From positions 4,154,001 through 4,218,000 of the forward strand of contig OX637344.1 in the NCBI GenBank assembly GCA_951799405.1: 64,000 nucleotides of DNA, in the 5' to 3' direction. The notes under the pieces were generated by a model that worked only from the letters and a program-made list of their open reading frames with translations, did not search any database and had not been told where the DNA came from. The translations under genes and the position numbers were made by a program. The stretch comes from Agapetus fuscipes. Lineage: Eukaryota > Arthropoda > Insecta > Trichoptera > Glossosomatidae. This document shows positions 1 to 10,438 of this stretch, in pieces. Every line of letters starts with the position of its first letter. Within the stretch, counting starts at the first letter, position 1.

Positions 1-275
1 ACATAAACTTTGCAACTCCTGCTGCCTTTCCCTGAAACCGGCAATTGGCAAAAGTGAACCAAGTTTTACCAAACAACACCTTCTCTCAGGGTCAGTCTCC
101 TCTCCACTAACCCACGCCCTGTATATCCATCCCATCCGGGGATTTGTCACAGGACTCGTATGCAAAAGTTATATGAGATGCGAGTGGCAGAAGGCCCTCC
201 CGTGAAGGTACACTTTCTCAAGTTTTACCAGCATGACCAGCCTCATACCAATCTATTAGTCAAGGAACTTATGGT
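1..275 (-). repeat. tail-A copy split by a short insertion
   Basis: Minus-strand copy of the LINE-A 3' unit: the stretch similar to 'cctgaaac..ggca..ttggcaaa.gtgaacca' lies at 1-70, and its 5' end (accagcctcataccaatcta..agtcaagg) at 231-272. Bases of about 80-218 are foreign. They are bracketed by the direct repeat caagttttacca (about 68-79 and 219-230), which looks like a 12-bp target duplication. The insert has no recognisable family. Confidence 0.75.
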
Positions 276-960
276 TGATTCAAATGAGCACAACGATTAT
301 AACATTTAATTTTAAGCAAAGTACATATTATGCAGTTCGGTTCTAGAATCTAGATAAATGAATATAACTTAAATATTGTCCTAAGCCCCTAAAACATATT
401 TTTAACCGGATGTAACACTTCGAGCTACAACAAAAAGTGACTAATTTACACGCACAGTAGACGGCAGTTTGTAGCTTAATGTATGGCAGAGATGAGCGCA
501 TCGTTTAAGCTGCATGATTATTTTTTTTCTACAAAAATCGTCTCAAAAACGATTTCCTACTCTCTCAGTTTGACCGCTATAGTATTAAATGCCTTTTAAA
601 ATAAACTATCCAATGTTTCATGAATTGTTTTTATGCTTGCTGCGTGACCATCCCAAAAAAAAAACTGTCTGCCCGCAGAGTTACAAGGTTCAGCACCACT
701 GGCTTTGATAGATGAAGACTATCTTTGTCCCCTAACAATCTAAATCTCCCTCAAGGCGCGACGTCCAGAGACAAAATATACTGATTTGTTTTTGACCAGA
801 ACATCAGTGTCTTGTTTTAAAGAATATTTATAATCAAAGTTCTAAAAAATAAAGACATACATATGTGTTAAAAATGAAAAGCTTTGAATCATAAAAAAAA
901 CTTATTTAATTTGTTGACTAAAATGTTATTTTTGTGTCATATGTTATATTAAAATGTTAT
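276..960. other. AT-rich stretch without gene
   Basis: No reading frame with coding character, RNA gene or recognised repeat is visible here. Confidence 0.5.
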
Positions 961-1218
961 ATTCCTTGACTTATAGGTTGGTATGCGGCTGACCATCCAT
1001 GTAGTAGAAAATGGTTCACTTTACCAATGTCACCCCTGTTTCAGGGAAGGACGGCAAGAGTTGCAGAGTGTATGTCCATTTGAGATTTGGTTTTAATGAT
1101 GAAGATTCACATGCGGCATGTGCAAGCGCAAACTTCTACCTACGTGTCTGCTTGTGAGAATGCATATAATGTGAATCCTCAATGTTACATATCTTTGCTA
1201 CTTAGATTAGATTAGATG
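961..1218 (+). repeat. tail-A copy, full length
   Basis: Starts at attccttgacttatagg, the shared 5' boundary of the family, and ends in gattagattagat. It carries the family landmarks ggctgaccatccatg, ggttcactttaccaatgtc and tttcagggaaggacggcaag. No RT sequence precedes it. Confidence 0.85.
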
Positions 1219-1315
1219 ATAGCACTGTGAAAAAAAAAATACTATGGATCATAGATATGTTCAGCCTCAAGCCAACCTACAAGATATGTACACAAAAACA
1301 AACATAAAACTATAA

Positions 1316-1589
1316 ATTGGATTGACTCTCTGTACATGCTAAATTAAACAGGCTAAAATGGGCCGGACATATTGTGCAGAGAATGCCGTCTTCACGGGTA
1401 CCAGAAAGGATCCTTGAGGGACATCCGGGTGGGAAAAGAAGAGTTGGCAGACCTAGGCTGAGATGGGAGGATGAGGTGAGGAAGGACGCAAACCAACTAC
1501 TGCAGGTGACAGACTGGAAAGCCGCAGCGGTAGGCAGGAGGAGTTGGAGGCGAAGGCTGATGGAGGCCAAGGGGAGATATGAGTTGTAG
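1316..1589 (+). pseudogene. LINE RT C-terminus (LINE-G), 5'-truncated
   Basis: Reads LKWAGHIVQRMPSSRVPER then GKRRVGRPRLRWEDEVR and stops at 1589. The pattern W-x-GH...R...GRPR.RW.D is the conserved region downstream of the RT domain in non-LTR retrotransposons of the RTE/Jockey type. The RT domain itself is missing, so this is a dead 3' fragment. Its family differs from LINE-A, B and C, judged by residue pattern only. Confidence 0.75.
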
Positions 1590-1674
1590 AGAATCGAAGA
1601 AGAAAAAGATAAAATAGACTGTAAAATTTTCCTTCGATGAAAAATATTCTTCATAATGAAGACACATTTTCCAA

Positions 1675-1929
1675 TCTAATCTAATCTAATCTAAGCTGCA
1701 AAGATATATATCATTTAAGATTTATATTAAAAGCATTCCCACAAGCAGATATGTATAATTTCGCGCTAACACATGCCGCATGTGGACCTACAATATAAAA
1801 ACCCAATCTCAAATGAACATAAGCCTTGCAACTCTTGCCGTCCTTCCCTGAAACAGGGGTGACATTGGCAAAGTGAACCAATTTTTTACAGTATGGGTGG
1901 TCAGCCGCATAACAACCTATAAGTCAAGG
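1675..1929 (-). repeat. tail-A copy interrupted by a hAT element
   Basis: Begins with tctaatctaatctaatctaagc (the tail repeat in reverse) and runs to cctataagtcaagg at 1929. Its last bases (aac) continue after the 3.6 kb hAT element, at 5518. This gives a clean empty-site comparison with the other copies. Confidence 0.85.
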
Positions 1930-2289
1930 CAGTGCCGGCGCTAGGGTTGGGCGCGGTCGGGCGACCGTCCAGGGCGCCGGGTGTGAAGGGGCGCCGCAGG
2001 CGCCCCTTTATATTTTTTAGTAATTTTGAAGTTTTTGGGGCATTAAAACTCAAAAATATTTATTTTTCGTAAACAGTAAACAGTAACAGTAAAAATTGAA
2101 CCGGTAAAATAATTGTTAGATACATTCTTAGAAAGAGAAATGAAAACAATAATATTTTTATTTTGTTATTGCTAGGTATATTTATTTTTACTTCTTCCTT
2201 AAAAAAGGTACTTATGTATTTCACGACCTTGTTTTTTATTTCGTTAAATGTTTTGATTATGAATGACTGAAATTATTTTAAGTAAGATG

Positions 2290-3000
2290 ATTTAAGAAAT
2301 GGACTATCTGAGAAGTATGATTGGAAAAAAAACGAAGTGACAGGGTTAGGAATGGTCTTGTAAGAGAAGAATGTGATGTAAGAGAAAGTGTGAAATTGAA
2401 GAATAAAAGAAGTTTGCTAAGATGATTCGGGTATATGGAGAGAATGAGTGATGAAAGACTGACGAAGAAAGTATATGTTGCAAGAACAGATGGATGTAGT
2501 GGTAGAGGAAGACCGAGAAAAGTATAGATGGATCAAATTTTTGAAATAGCGAATGAATGGGATTTCCAAAGTCATAATAAAAGGAGGGCTTGTATGAACA
2601 AGGTTATGACTCTGGATGAAATGAAAGAAGTATGCAAGGACAGGAAGAAGTGGCGGCTAATCTGCAATTTTTATTTGTAATGTTGGTTTATTAATTTGTT
2701 ACATTTTTTGGATAGAAAATTATTGACTTTTTTGTATAGATTTCTTTTTAAGGTTTTGTTCTTTTTTTATACTTAAACGTTATTTATTATTTGTATACCT
2801 TGACTTATAGGTTGGTATGAGGCTGACCACCCATACTATAAAAAATGGTTCACTTTGTCAATGTCACCCCTGTGTTAGGGAAGGTCGGCAAAAGTTGTAG
2901 CGCTTATGTTCATTTGAGGTTTGGATTTTATTTGTAAGTACCCATTCAGCATTTGTAAGCGCAAACTACAGTGTTTGTTTGTGGGCATTTGAATGGTTAC
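2290..3000 (+). pseudogene. LINE-A copy, decayed, with its tail-A
   Basis: From about 2293 to 2682 the sequence matches the C-terminal coding region of the LINE-A copy at 17117-17499 (agaagtatgattgg..., gaagaccgagaaa..., aggacaggaagaagtggcgg). It has in-frame stops such as tga for tgg at 2423 and tag at 2526. A diverged tail-A starting ccttgacttataggttgg follows at 2798. The same coding-then-tail order occurs at 17 kb, 25 kb and (minus) 31 kb. Confidence 0.85.
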
Positions 3001-3686
3001 AACGATTTTTTTATTATTTTATTTTTCCGATTACCGCCCCGTAAAATGTGCCAATTGACTAAAAAAAATATTCACGGAGTTTCAGGATCATAAAATAACG
3101 GGAAAGCGAGGCTCATCGACGTTATATTTGAGAAAAATTAAAAAATCATCGATTTTTCAAATAAAATAAAAAACATTTATTTTATAAACCTTCACTGTAT
3201 TTTATAAAATGGGAAATGTGATTATCTTGACGTTTTATTCCTGCAATTATTTGTATGGAACTTTTAGTTTTGAAGATATTCGTCATTTTATGTAGACTTG
3301 ACACATTCCTCATCGGCCTGCTTAGAAAAATGAAACACCAACAGAGATAATTTTAAAATTCCATTTTAACTTGTTTTGTCTCCTTTATTTATTTATCCTT
3401 TAGCGTAAGTGAGTACCTGAGTAGTACTAACATTATTCTGAACAAAAAAGGTATAGTTTAATTACCAAAGGTCTATTTTTGACAAAATTGACCTTTTAAA
3501 AATACCTAATATTCTAAACTATTGTAATTCTTATCTAGGATACATTGTTTTTTTCCCAAGGCTTTGAAAAAAGAAAGATGATGTACTCGTAAGCTAAAGG
3601 AAACAGATTTAGTTCACGACTAATTCCCAAACAGTGGACATTATAAAGTTTTTGAAAGTTTTCTATTTAACATCTGTCTTCTAAGG

Positions 3687-3972
3687 CAGCGGTTCCCAAA
3701 GTGGTGGTCCGCGAGAAAATTTCGCTGGTCCGCAGAAAAATGTGGAATATACTTACTCATCATGTTAAGTTATGTTTTAAGATGCATTAAAACATGATTC
3801 AATTCATAACAATACGTGACAAGTTATAAAAACTATTAACTAGGTACATTTTATGTGTTCTTCGATCACAATTTTTTTTATAAATATATTTAACACTTAA
3901 AAAATCAGTGGTCCGCGGGATTTAAATTATGAATCAACTGGTCCGTGAGGTCAAAAAGTTTGGCGACCGCTG
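3687..3972. mobile_element. hAT MITE, 286 bp
   Basis: Inverted ends CAGCGGTTCCCAAAG and (reversed) CAGCGGTCGCCAAAC. Flanked by TTCTAAGG (3679-3686) and TTCTAAAG (3973-3980), an 8-bp duplication with one mismatch. Interior contains the repeated word 'ggtccgcg'. Non-coding. Confidence 0.85.
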
Positions 3973-4555
3973 TTCTAAAGCATCGACAAGCCATGCTTAT
4001 CAGAGTTCAAGTTTGCGATCTAAGCGAAAAAAAGAATATTTTGCATTTCATTGGCCAAGTGTCGCATCAAATTATTAGTTCTAAGTAACCATCAAATGGC
4101 CCGTTATTTTATGATCCTGAAACTCTGTGAATATTTTTTTTTAGTCAATTGGCACATTTTAGGGGGCGGCAATCGTCATTCGAACAAAATTTTTTTTTTC
4201 ATACATCGAAAAAACCAGTCGAGTGGGCATGCATTCGAGAGCTTTTTAAATTAATATATTATTGCAACTTAGATTAAATATTATTGTAAGAAATATTTTC
4301 ACACTATTCATTTTAAAAATTGTAAATAATTCAAGTTATAAAGGAAGTTCAAAAATCAATTTTGGTCTCGGCTGATAAGAGTCAAATAACAATGACATTA
4401 TGTGTCATTGTTAGTTGAGGTTTATTCGCAGTAGCAAAATATTGCAAATTATTTTTCGATGGATGATCCGAATTCGCATTTTTCTTAGCGTGCAAGCTTC
4501 ACAGTTCTTCTTAATAAATAAAACTCACTGTGATATTTTATTTTAATTTGTTATA

Positions 4556-4726
4556 ATGGACTTTCACAAAGTTACTGCCGAAAATCTTCATAATTCACAG
4601 TTCCAGCTAACTAAATACAACGGATTTCGTCTAAGCAACTCGGCCGAGTGGACTCATAAGTTGAATGTCTTCTTCAAATGTGCGGACCTCATTGTTATAC
4701 TTGCAATATTGAATTCTGTTACATAA
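4556..4726 (+). CDS. small ORF, MDFHKVTAENL start; unknown transposon-borne exon
   Basis: A 56-codon frame inside the 3.6 kb hAT element, beginning MDFHKVTAENLHN. At 61245 another frame begins MNFYKVTAENLDN. The shared start differs mainly at third positions and by conservative changes, suggesting both descend from a translated sequence. After about 13 residues they diverge. I do not recognise the family. It could be the first exon of a DNA-transposon protein or a coincidental relic of a shared untranslated repeat. Confidence 0.35.
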   Translation: MDFHKVTAENLHNSQFQLTKYNGFRLSNSAEWTHKLNVFFKCADLIVILAILNSVT

Positions 4727-4786
4727 ATGCATTATCAATGTTGAAAAAAAAGACTGTTGAAAAAAAGATTTTTCAAATTGATTTTG

Positions 4787-4848
4787 AGTGTTCAGCCGTG
4801 AGTATTTCCACAAATTTTTATTTGTGGAAATACTCACGGCTGAACACT
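4787..4848. repeat. Perfect palindrome, 29-bp arms, 4-base loop
   Basis: The arm 4787-4815 is exactly complementary to 4820-4848, with TTTT at 4816-4819 between. The arms share the core gtgttcagccgtgagtattt. The context is the interior of the hAT element. Such perfection implies a recent origin or correction. Confidence 0.95.
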
Positions 4849-5883
4849 AATATAATAATAAGTATAAATTTACTAAGTTTGAAAAACACAAATTTTGAAA
4901 AGGATTAAGTTAGCAAAAAATAAAGTAATTTAATTACAATATTTTAATCTCATATTTCTTTTTTTACATTCCTACTATATTTTTATTTTACAGTTAATAA
5001 TTTTCTGTACAGACTTTTTTTCGTTTTCGTTTCTGTTTTGTTTTAAAAAATTTCTTTGTTTAATTTTAGATTTCATATTTCTTATTTAATTTTTTTTTTC
5101 AATTTTTACGTTGTAAGACTATTTCTGTCTTTTCCATTATTTTTTTTATTTGAGCTTTCTAAATATTGAATTTCAAATTATCCTACATTTGTACATTTTT
5201 TTATAGTTTCATTTTTTGTATTTTCGTCAAATTTTCATTTTTGTCCATCTTTTATTTTTGATGAAATTTATTAAATAATGTATTATTTTTCAAAATACTT
5301 TTTTGGACTTTTTTGGTTTTTACTCTCTAAGTTTACATTTTCCACCATTTGATTAGCTGTCAACTGTATTGTCATATATTTTTTTAATAAATGGTTAGTA
5401 CATTCCTTTTTTTCGTATGAATTTGAATTTTCGAATGGTGAATAGGGGGGGGGGGGGGGCGCCTCAAAAAATCTCGCCCAGGGCGCTGGTAGTGCTAAAA
5501 CCGGCACTGAGTCAAGGAACAATGTGTCTTGAAAATGATTCATACACTTTGAACGCCTAATAAGGGGAAATTCCTCTCCAGATTTCTAATTCAATTCCGT
5601 GATGATTTATCGAAATCTCTCCAAGACTGAGCGATGCTCACTGGAGAAAATTTTAAATTAAATTCTTCGGAGGGGATGAATATAAATGTACCCTAACAAT
5701 AAATATTTGGGTGACATGATAGAACGACAAAGTGACAAAACGACACATGATAATACGTCACATGACAGAACAACACATGACAGAATATTACAATTACAGT
5801 ACATTAAATGACAAAACATCACAGGGAAGTACATCACGATGACAAAACATCACAAGACAGTCACATCAAAAGGAGTCTCATAT

Positions 5884-6190
5884 TGATGATGATGATAAGT
5901 TGATGATTTCTTTATAGCGCCGTTTCGTGATGTAGTCACTCCAAGGGCGCTGGTGCAAACGATGCCAGAAATTTGCTTGTCTTCAGTGCATTCCGGAACT
6001 TTCCATGGTCCTCTAGCTCTCTCACATGATGTGGCAGGTGGTTCCAGGCCAGAGGGCCAGCAACTGCAAATGCACGCTCTTCAAATATTGTGTTAACTCT
6101 TCTTATAGGTTCTTCAATCCTTGATTTGGCTCCAGTCTCAGCCGAGCGCAGTGTAAGGGTGACTAGTTTGATTAAATCAGCGAGATATTT
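5884..6190 (-). pseudogene. LINE-D (L2/CR1-like) 3' fragment
   Basis: On the minus strand it reads LRSAETGAKSR..., FEERAFAVAGPLAWNHLP and FRNALKT, the conserved carboxyl end of L2/CR1-type RTs (FGDRAF..AP..WN.LP). It is followed by the short 3' UTR gcgcccttggagtgac...cgaaacggcgctat and a tcatcatcatc microsatellite end. 5'-truncated. Confidence 0.8.
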
Positions 6191-6372
6191 CGTGTGGAAG
6201 CAAAATAAATGTTTGTGTTGTTTGTGATGTTTTGTCATGTGATATTTTTTATGTTCGGTTTTGCGGTATGTTCTGCTTTAGATGGGATTTTTGTCATTGT
6301 GATGTTTTGTCTAGTGATGCTTTTTCATAGTGATGTATTTTCAGTGTTGTTTTGTAATGTAATGTAATGTGA

Positions 6373-6573
6373 TGTGAAAAATAGTTCACTTTGCCAATGT
6401 TACCCCTGTTTCAGAGAAGGTCGGCAAAAGTTGCAGAATTTGTATTCATTTGAGGTAATTAGTAAGTACAGATTCAGCATTTGTAAGCGCCAACATACAC
6501 GCGTCTGTTTGCGGGTATGCATTTGATAATGAGTTTTGAATGATTTTTATATATTTGCAACTTAGATTATATA
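6373..6573 (+). repeat. tail-A copy, 5'-truncated
   Basis: Starts at aaaaatagttcactttgcc and ends gcaacttagattatatatta. It lies inside the right arm of the foldback element. Confidence 0.75.
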
Positions 6574-7002
6574 TTATAGATGTACTGTCATTTTGATGTT
6601 CTGTCATGTACTGCTCTGTCATGCGTCGTTCTGTCATGTGTCGTTATGTCATGTGTCATTTGTCACGTGTCGTTTTGTCAGTGTCTCGTTCTATCATGCA
6701 ACCGAATTAAAATGTACCCTTACAATAAATATTGGGCTCCATAATTAAGCTGCCTTTTCTTATTTGAAGCGAAGGGGGGGGGGGGGGGGGGTATATTGAT
6801 TTTTCCCGGTTATTCAAGTCGTAGATTTTCCCGCCATTTGACCTCATCATGTTTATTCATTTTTAATTGCAAATTAAAGGAAATCGATTGTCATCTTTGT
6901 TTTTCTTCATTTCCGAAGCAGAAAGAAAAGAATGGGTAATTTAAACAAATGATTTTTCTGATTGAATTTTTATTTTCATTGTTTCATTAAAAAAAAATGT
7001 AG

Positions 7003-7258
7003 CTAAGCTACACATAAAGTGCAACTTTTTGCCGCGTTCTCCCCGAAGGAGTCGCATGTGGCGAGTGAACCTGTTTATTTAAACGGTTAAGGGGGCCTGC
7101 CTTACGCCAACCACTTCAGTTGAAATAGGTATTCCCAACTCCTGAAGAGGCTGGTTCTCATTTCTTGTGAAGGAAGTAAACCTTGCCAGTATTTTATTTT
7201 TTGTTTGAAATAAACATCGAAAAGGTAAATCATTTCTGACACCGTCTATCGACCGGAC
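7003..7258 (-). repeat. SINE-2 copy without most of its tRNA head
   Basis: Contains the SINE-2 body in reverse (gtagctaagctacacata..., ccttacgccaaccacttcagttg, ctcatttcttgtgaagg, aaatcatttctgacacc) and only the end ctatcgaccgga of the tRNA-like head. Confidence 0.75.
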
Positions 7259-7880
7259 GCTTTTTGTTGCATTTCAAGAAATTTCCCATTCTGACAGATG
7301 ATTGAATAAATAACGGTATATTTTCAAATAATTAATCATTCGTTAAGAATTAATTCCGCACGTGAATTGGCATAGATAATACTGTGTCATCACCCAACCG
7401 GGTTGCTAGTTTAAAGGCATACAAATATTTTGTCATAGATGCCATTTGCTAGCCGAGGAAAAAGTTTCAAATTCAAAAATGTTCGGACCTCATTCCTAGA
7501 TTGTTTCCTTTAATTCTATGCGAATCACAGTTAACTATTTACAATCTGTAATGCCCTGCTTTGTGTAATCAATCAGTGTATTATAATTGTAATTAACTGA
7601 ATATTGATTTAATAATTAATTAATCATTAATATGCAATCATTGTAAAGTAATATATTACATATTGTATACATATTAAAGTTACATTATATCAAAATATTG
7701 ATGATAATTACCAACATACATAATCACAGCATTAAGGTGCAACGACAGGTAGAAAATTTATGCAAAAGATAGGTGAACAAATAATTAATATTTCTAATCT
7801 AATCTAATCTAAGTTGCAAATATTTTCAAAAACATTTCAAAGCCCTCTGTCTATGAAGTCAAGCGCGTTCTACCAACTGT

Positions 7881-8213
7881 GCAACGCAACTCAACTAAGC
7901 TACACATATAGTGCAACTACTGACTGCGTTATCCCCGAAGGGTTTCGCATGTGGCGAGTGGAACCTATTTATTTTTACAGGTAAGGGGGCCGGCCTTACG
8001 CCAACCACTTCAGTTGAAGTGGGGAGTTTCCCAACTCCCGAGCGGGCTGGTACTCATTTCTTGTGAAGGCTGAGTAAGCCTTGCCGGTATTTTAATTTGA
8101 GATGTGAAATAGACACCGAAACGGGGAATCATTTCTGACACCCTCGGTGTGATTCGAAATCGAGCTCATGGAATATAGAATGCAAGCACTCTGCCACCTG
8201 AGCTATCGACCTA
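7881..8213 (-). repeat. SINE-2 copy, full length
   Basis: Runs from caacgcaactcaactaagc to gagctatcgacct. The tRNA-derived head on the minus strand has a box A-like stretch (tagctcaggtgg) and a degenerate box B. A stray tail-A 3' end (aatctaatctaatctaag) sits just upstream at about 7797. Confidence 0.8.
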
Positions 8214-8540
8214 AATCGGTTTCCATTAATCCCGTTGACTCAATTATAATCAAAAGGATTTGAAGCGCCAAGCTCAATGCGGCATCACCTTCTAATCCTC
8301 AACACCTTCCTCGTCCTCCCACACATCCTCACCCCACTCCCAAGGTGGCAAGAGTTGTCTGACTGATAATGTTCATCACACTTTGCCACGAGTTCCCAGC
8401 ACACGCTCTCGGTAAGGACTAAGGAATAATGTTACATCCATAGACCATAGAGGTAGTAGTTCTATGGAGTGAACGTGATTTAGTTCCAAACGACGTGATG
8501 CACCAGTTTTTGGCGCCATACATTGTTGATGGTGCTGTCC
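8214..8540. other. Unassigned stretch
   Basis: Pyrimidine-rich at 8290-8345 (tcctcaacaccttcctcgtcc). No gene or recognised repeat. Confidence 0.4.
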
Positions 8541-8548
8541 CTATAATC

Positions 8549-9034
8549 TAAGTTGCAAGGATATATTAACATTCAAAACTCATATCAAATGCATGCCCAC
8601 AAACAGACACGTGTAAGTTCACGCTTACAAATCGACTGCTCCAAGGAAGAAGGAAGTAACTCCGAAATTGAGGTTTTTGACTTATTTCCATTTCTGAAGG
8701 TAACAAATCATTATCTTCATTCCAAGATGACAGCCGTGTCTCTATCTTTTTTTAAATTGGTTAATAAATTAATGTAAAAAATAGTTCAGGCATTGTTCTC
8801 CATGGAACAAATATCATTCAATTGGCTTTCCTGCAAAACTATATTTTTTGACATAGTGCTGTCTTCCTTGGAGCAGTCGAAATACTGAATGTGTACTTAC
8901 AAATTCAAACCAAACCTCAAACGAACATAAGCCACGCAACTTTTGCCGACCTTCCCTGAAATAGGGGTGACATTGGCAAAGTGACCCATTTTTTACAGTA
9001 TGGGTGGTAAGCCTCATACCAACCTATAAGTCAA
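8549..9034 (-). repeat. tail-A copy split by a MITE
   Basis: Its 3' part lies at 8549-8632 and its 5' part at 8880-9034 (ending cctataagtcaagg). Removing 8633-8883 restores the family sequence cgcttacaaat.ctgaatg. Confidence 0.85.
8633..8879. mobile_element. MITE, 247 bp, in tail-A
   Basis: Perfect terminal inverted repeats CGACTGCTCCAAGGAAGA and TCTTCCTTGGAGCAGTCG. Flanked by the direct repeat AAAT (8629-8632, 8880-8883), taken as the target duplication because the empty site is known from other tail-A copies. Superfamily not assigned. Confidence 0.85.
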
Positions 9035-9656
9035 GGAATATAAGTCAATTAATAATATCACTCCCGACATATGAAATGTTTTTGACATTTTCTATGTAAG
9101 CAACGTTGTCTCTACTCCGTCTTCAATCTATGTAAGTACATATCACCATAGAAGCCTATGAAATCACCATAGCAACGATATTTGTTATGAATACCTCACT
9201 AGTGTTGTCGAAAGTATGAAAATATCTGATAAATTCCGAATTCAAAAAATGTTCAGAACTCATTGTGTACGGGATGATTTTCACAAGTATCTATTACCGC
9301 AAGCAAGTACCTACACACTTGAACATCATTAATTCTAGATGTGGCCGTCACTTTCACGAGGGAAATATTTCAACAAAAGATAAGAAAGTAACCATATTAA
9401 AAAAAAATTAAGTGAAATGTTATTCCACATTTTACAAAACATTTATTTTCTTTTGTTGGCATGTTTATAAAATATCCAGTTTGACATTTATCTGTATTTT
9501 TTTCTAATTAAATAACACAACTGTTGACAGTTGGAAGGTTACCTTTAGAATGATTGTAGATTTTTGTACAATAAGTGTGTTAGCGCATTCCTAATTTTCA
9601 AAGTATTTCTTTCTTAGCCCATCTAGTTCTTATATATCGATGGTTACATCAGTACC
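9035..9656. other. Unassigned AT-rich stretch
   Basis: Contains no coding frame, RNA gene or repeat that I can name. Confidence 0.4.
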
Positions 9657-9986
9657 ATGAGTATAGAACATTGCGTTAACTCACCTCGATCGCGTAAATC
9701 GAAAAACATACATAAACCAATTCACTCCATTGGAGTGCGGTCGTATATTCCATACATTTTCGATTGACGAAATCAAGGTGAGATTTAACCCTCCGTCGGT
9801 CGCACCTGTGCAAAAAAAGCACACTAAGTGTTTTTTTGCGGAATTTCCGGATTTAAAGACAACAAATGGCGCCCCAGTACCCTTCTGACTCGAAGACGTC
9901 TTCCCGCCCGTACCTCGCAGTAGATCCTGCACCTTTACAGCGAGCGGAGCTGTAGCAATGGCCAAAAAAAGCACATTGTCCACAAA

Positions 9987-10104
9987 GCCAACGACGTTAG
10001 CCATGTTGAAAGCACCGGTTCCCATAGATCACCGAAGTTAAGCAACATTGGGCGTGGTCAGTGCTTGGATGGGTAACCGCTCAGGTACACCGCGTGTCGT
10101 TGGC
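9987..10104 (+). pseudogene. 5S rRNA-derived SINE head
   Basis: Begins gccaacgacgttagccatgt and contains the 5S internal promoter words: box A-like agttaagcaacattgggc, then box C-like cttggatgggtaaccgc, and ends cgtgtcgttggc. It is near the normal length of 5S rRNA (about 120 nt). Changes such as ccatagatcacc for ccgatcacc, and fusion to a tRNA-like sequence, argue against a working 5S gene. Confidence 0.88.
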
Positions 10105-10438
10105 ATCTTGGACCGGTCCGTAGTCCTTAGTGGCAACACTTCGGACTCGTAAATGGAAGGTTGTGGATTCGGATTCCGGCGGAGCACAAAAATATACCAT
10201 TTATATTTCGAATGTGCTCTTCGCTGGGTTGAAAAATTCATAAAAACCTTTACCAATGACCGGTCACCAAAGGTCCATCTAGCCTTACAGCAACTAGGGT
10301 CTTGCTTGAGTATTGGCGCTTTGTAGCGACGACCAAGCTCGTACCCCTCTGCGGCACTACAACAAGTGTCATAGACCCCTAGAGTCTTTAGAATCTAGGG
10401 AGTCTCCCGCACAGGATTTCTTAAAAAAAAAAAAAAAA
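9987..10438 (+). repeat. SINE-1 with 5S rRNA head and LINE-E tail
   Basis: Order: 5S-like head (9987-10104), tRNA-like head starting gaccggtccgtagtcc (10111), SINE-1 body (caaaaatataccattta..., ccagcctt/tagccttacagcaact..., ttggcgctttgtagcgac), then a tail ctagggagtctcccgc..caggatttctt and poly(A) to 10438. The direct repeat aaagccaac (9984-9992, 10436-10444) is the likely target duplication. The tail matches the 3' end of the Jockey-like LINE at 57165. Confidence 0.88.

Larger units (their letters stand above)
1930..5509. mobile_element. hAT-type DNA transposon with later insertions
   Basis: Ends in CAGTGCCGG (1930) and CCGGCACTG (5509) as terminal inverted repeats, flanked by the 8-bp direct repeat AGTCAAGG (1922-1929 and 5510-5517). 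An 8-bp duplication with CAGxG ends is the hAT signature. Subterminal GC-rich blocks (gggcgccgg; gggcgctgg) are also inverted. It sits in a tail-A copy. Inside lie a decayed LINE-A copy, a smaller hAT MITE, a small ORF, a 29-bp-arm palindrome and a long G tract (5447-5459). No hAT transposase is recognisable, so it is non-autonomous or badly decayed. Confidence 0.85.
5689..6737. mobile_element. Foldback-like element with short-repeat arms
   Basis: The left arm (about 5713-5880) is built of units like acatgacagaac / acaaaacgac. The right arm (about 6190-6710) is built of the reverse units such as gttctgtcatgtgtcg. The arms could fold on each other. Flanks carry a direct copy of aaatgtaccct.acaata at about 5689 and 6711. 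The centre holds a LINE-D fragment, and the right arm is interrupted by a tail-A piece. This layout resembles foldback (FB/Galileo-style) elements; no transposase is seen. Confidence 0.6.

Noticed and set aside
9681..10025. 114-codon minus-strand frame
   Set aside because: Crosses MITE-P, the TTAA element end and the 5S head; no domain.
9987..10104. Functional 5S rRNA gene
   Set aside because: Fused to a tRNA-like head and SINE body, flanked by a target duplication, and repeated the same way at 37101 and 19953.
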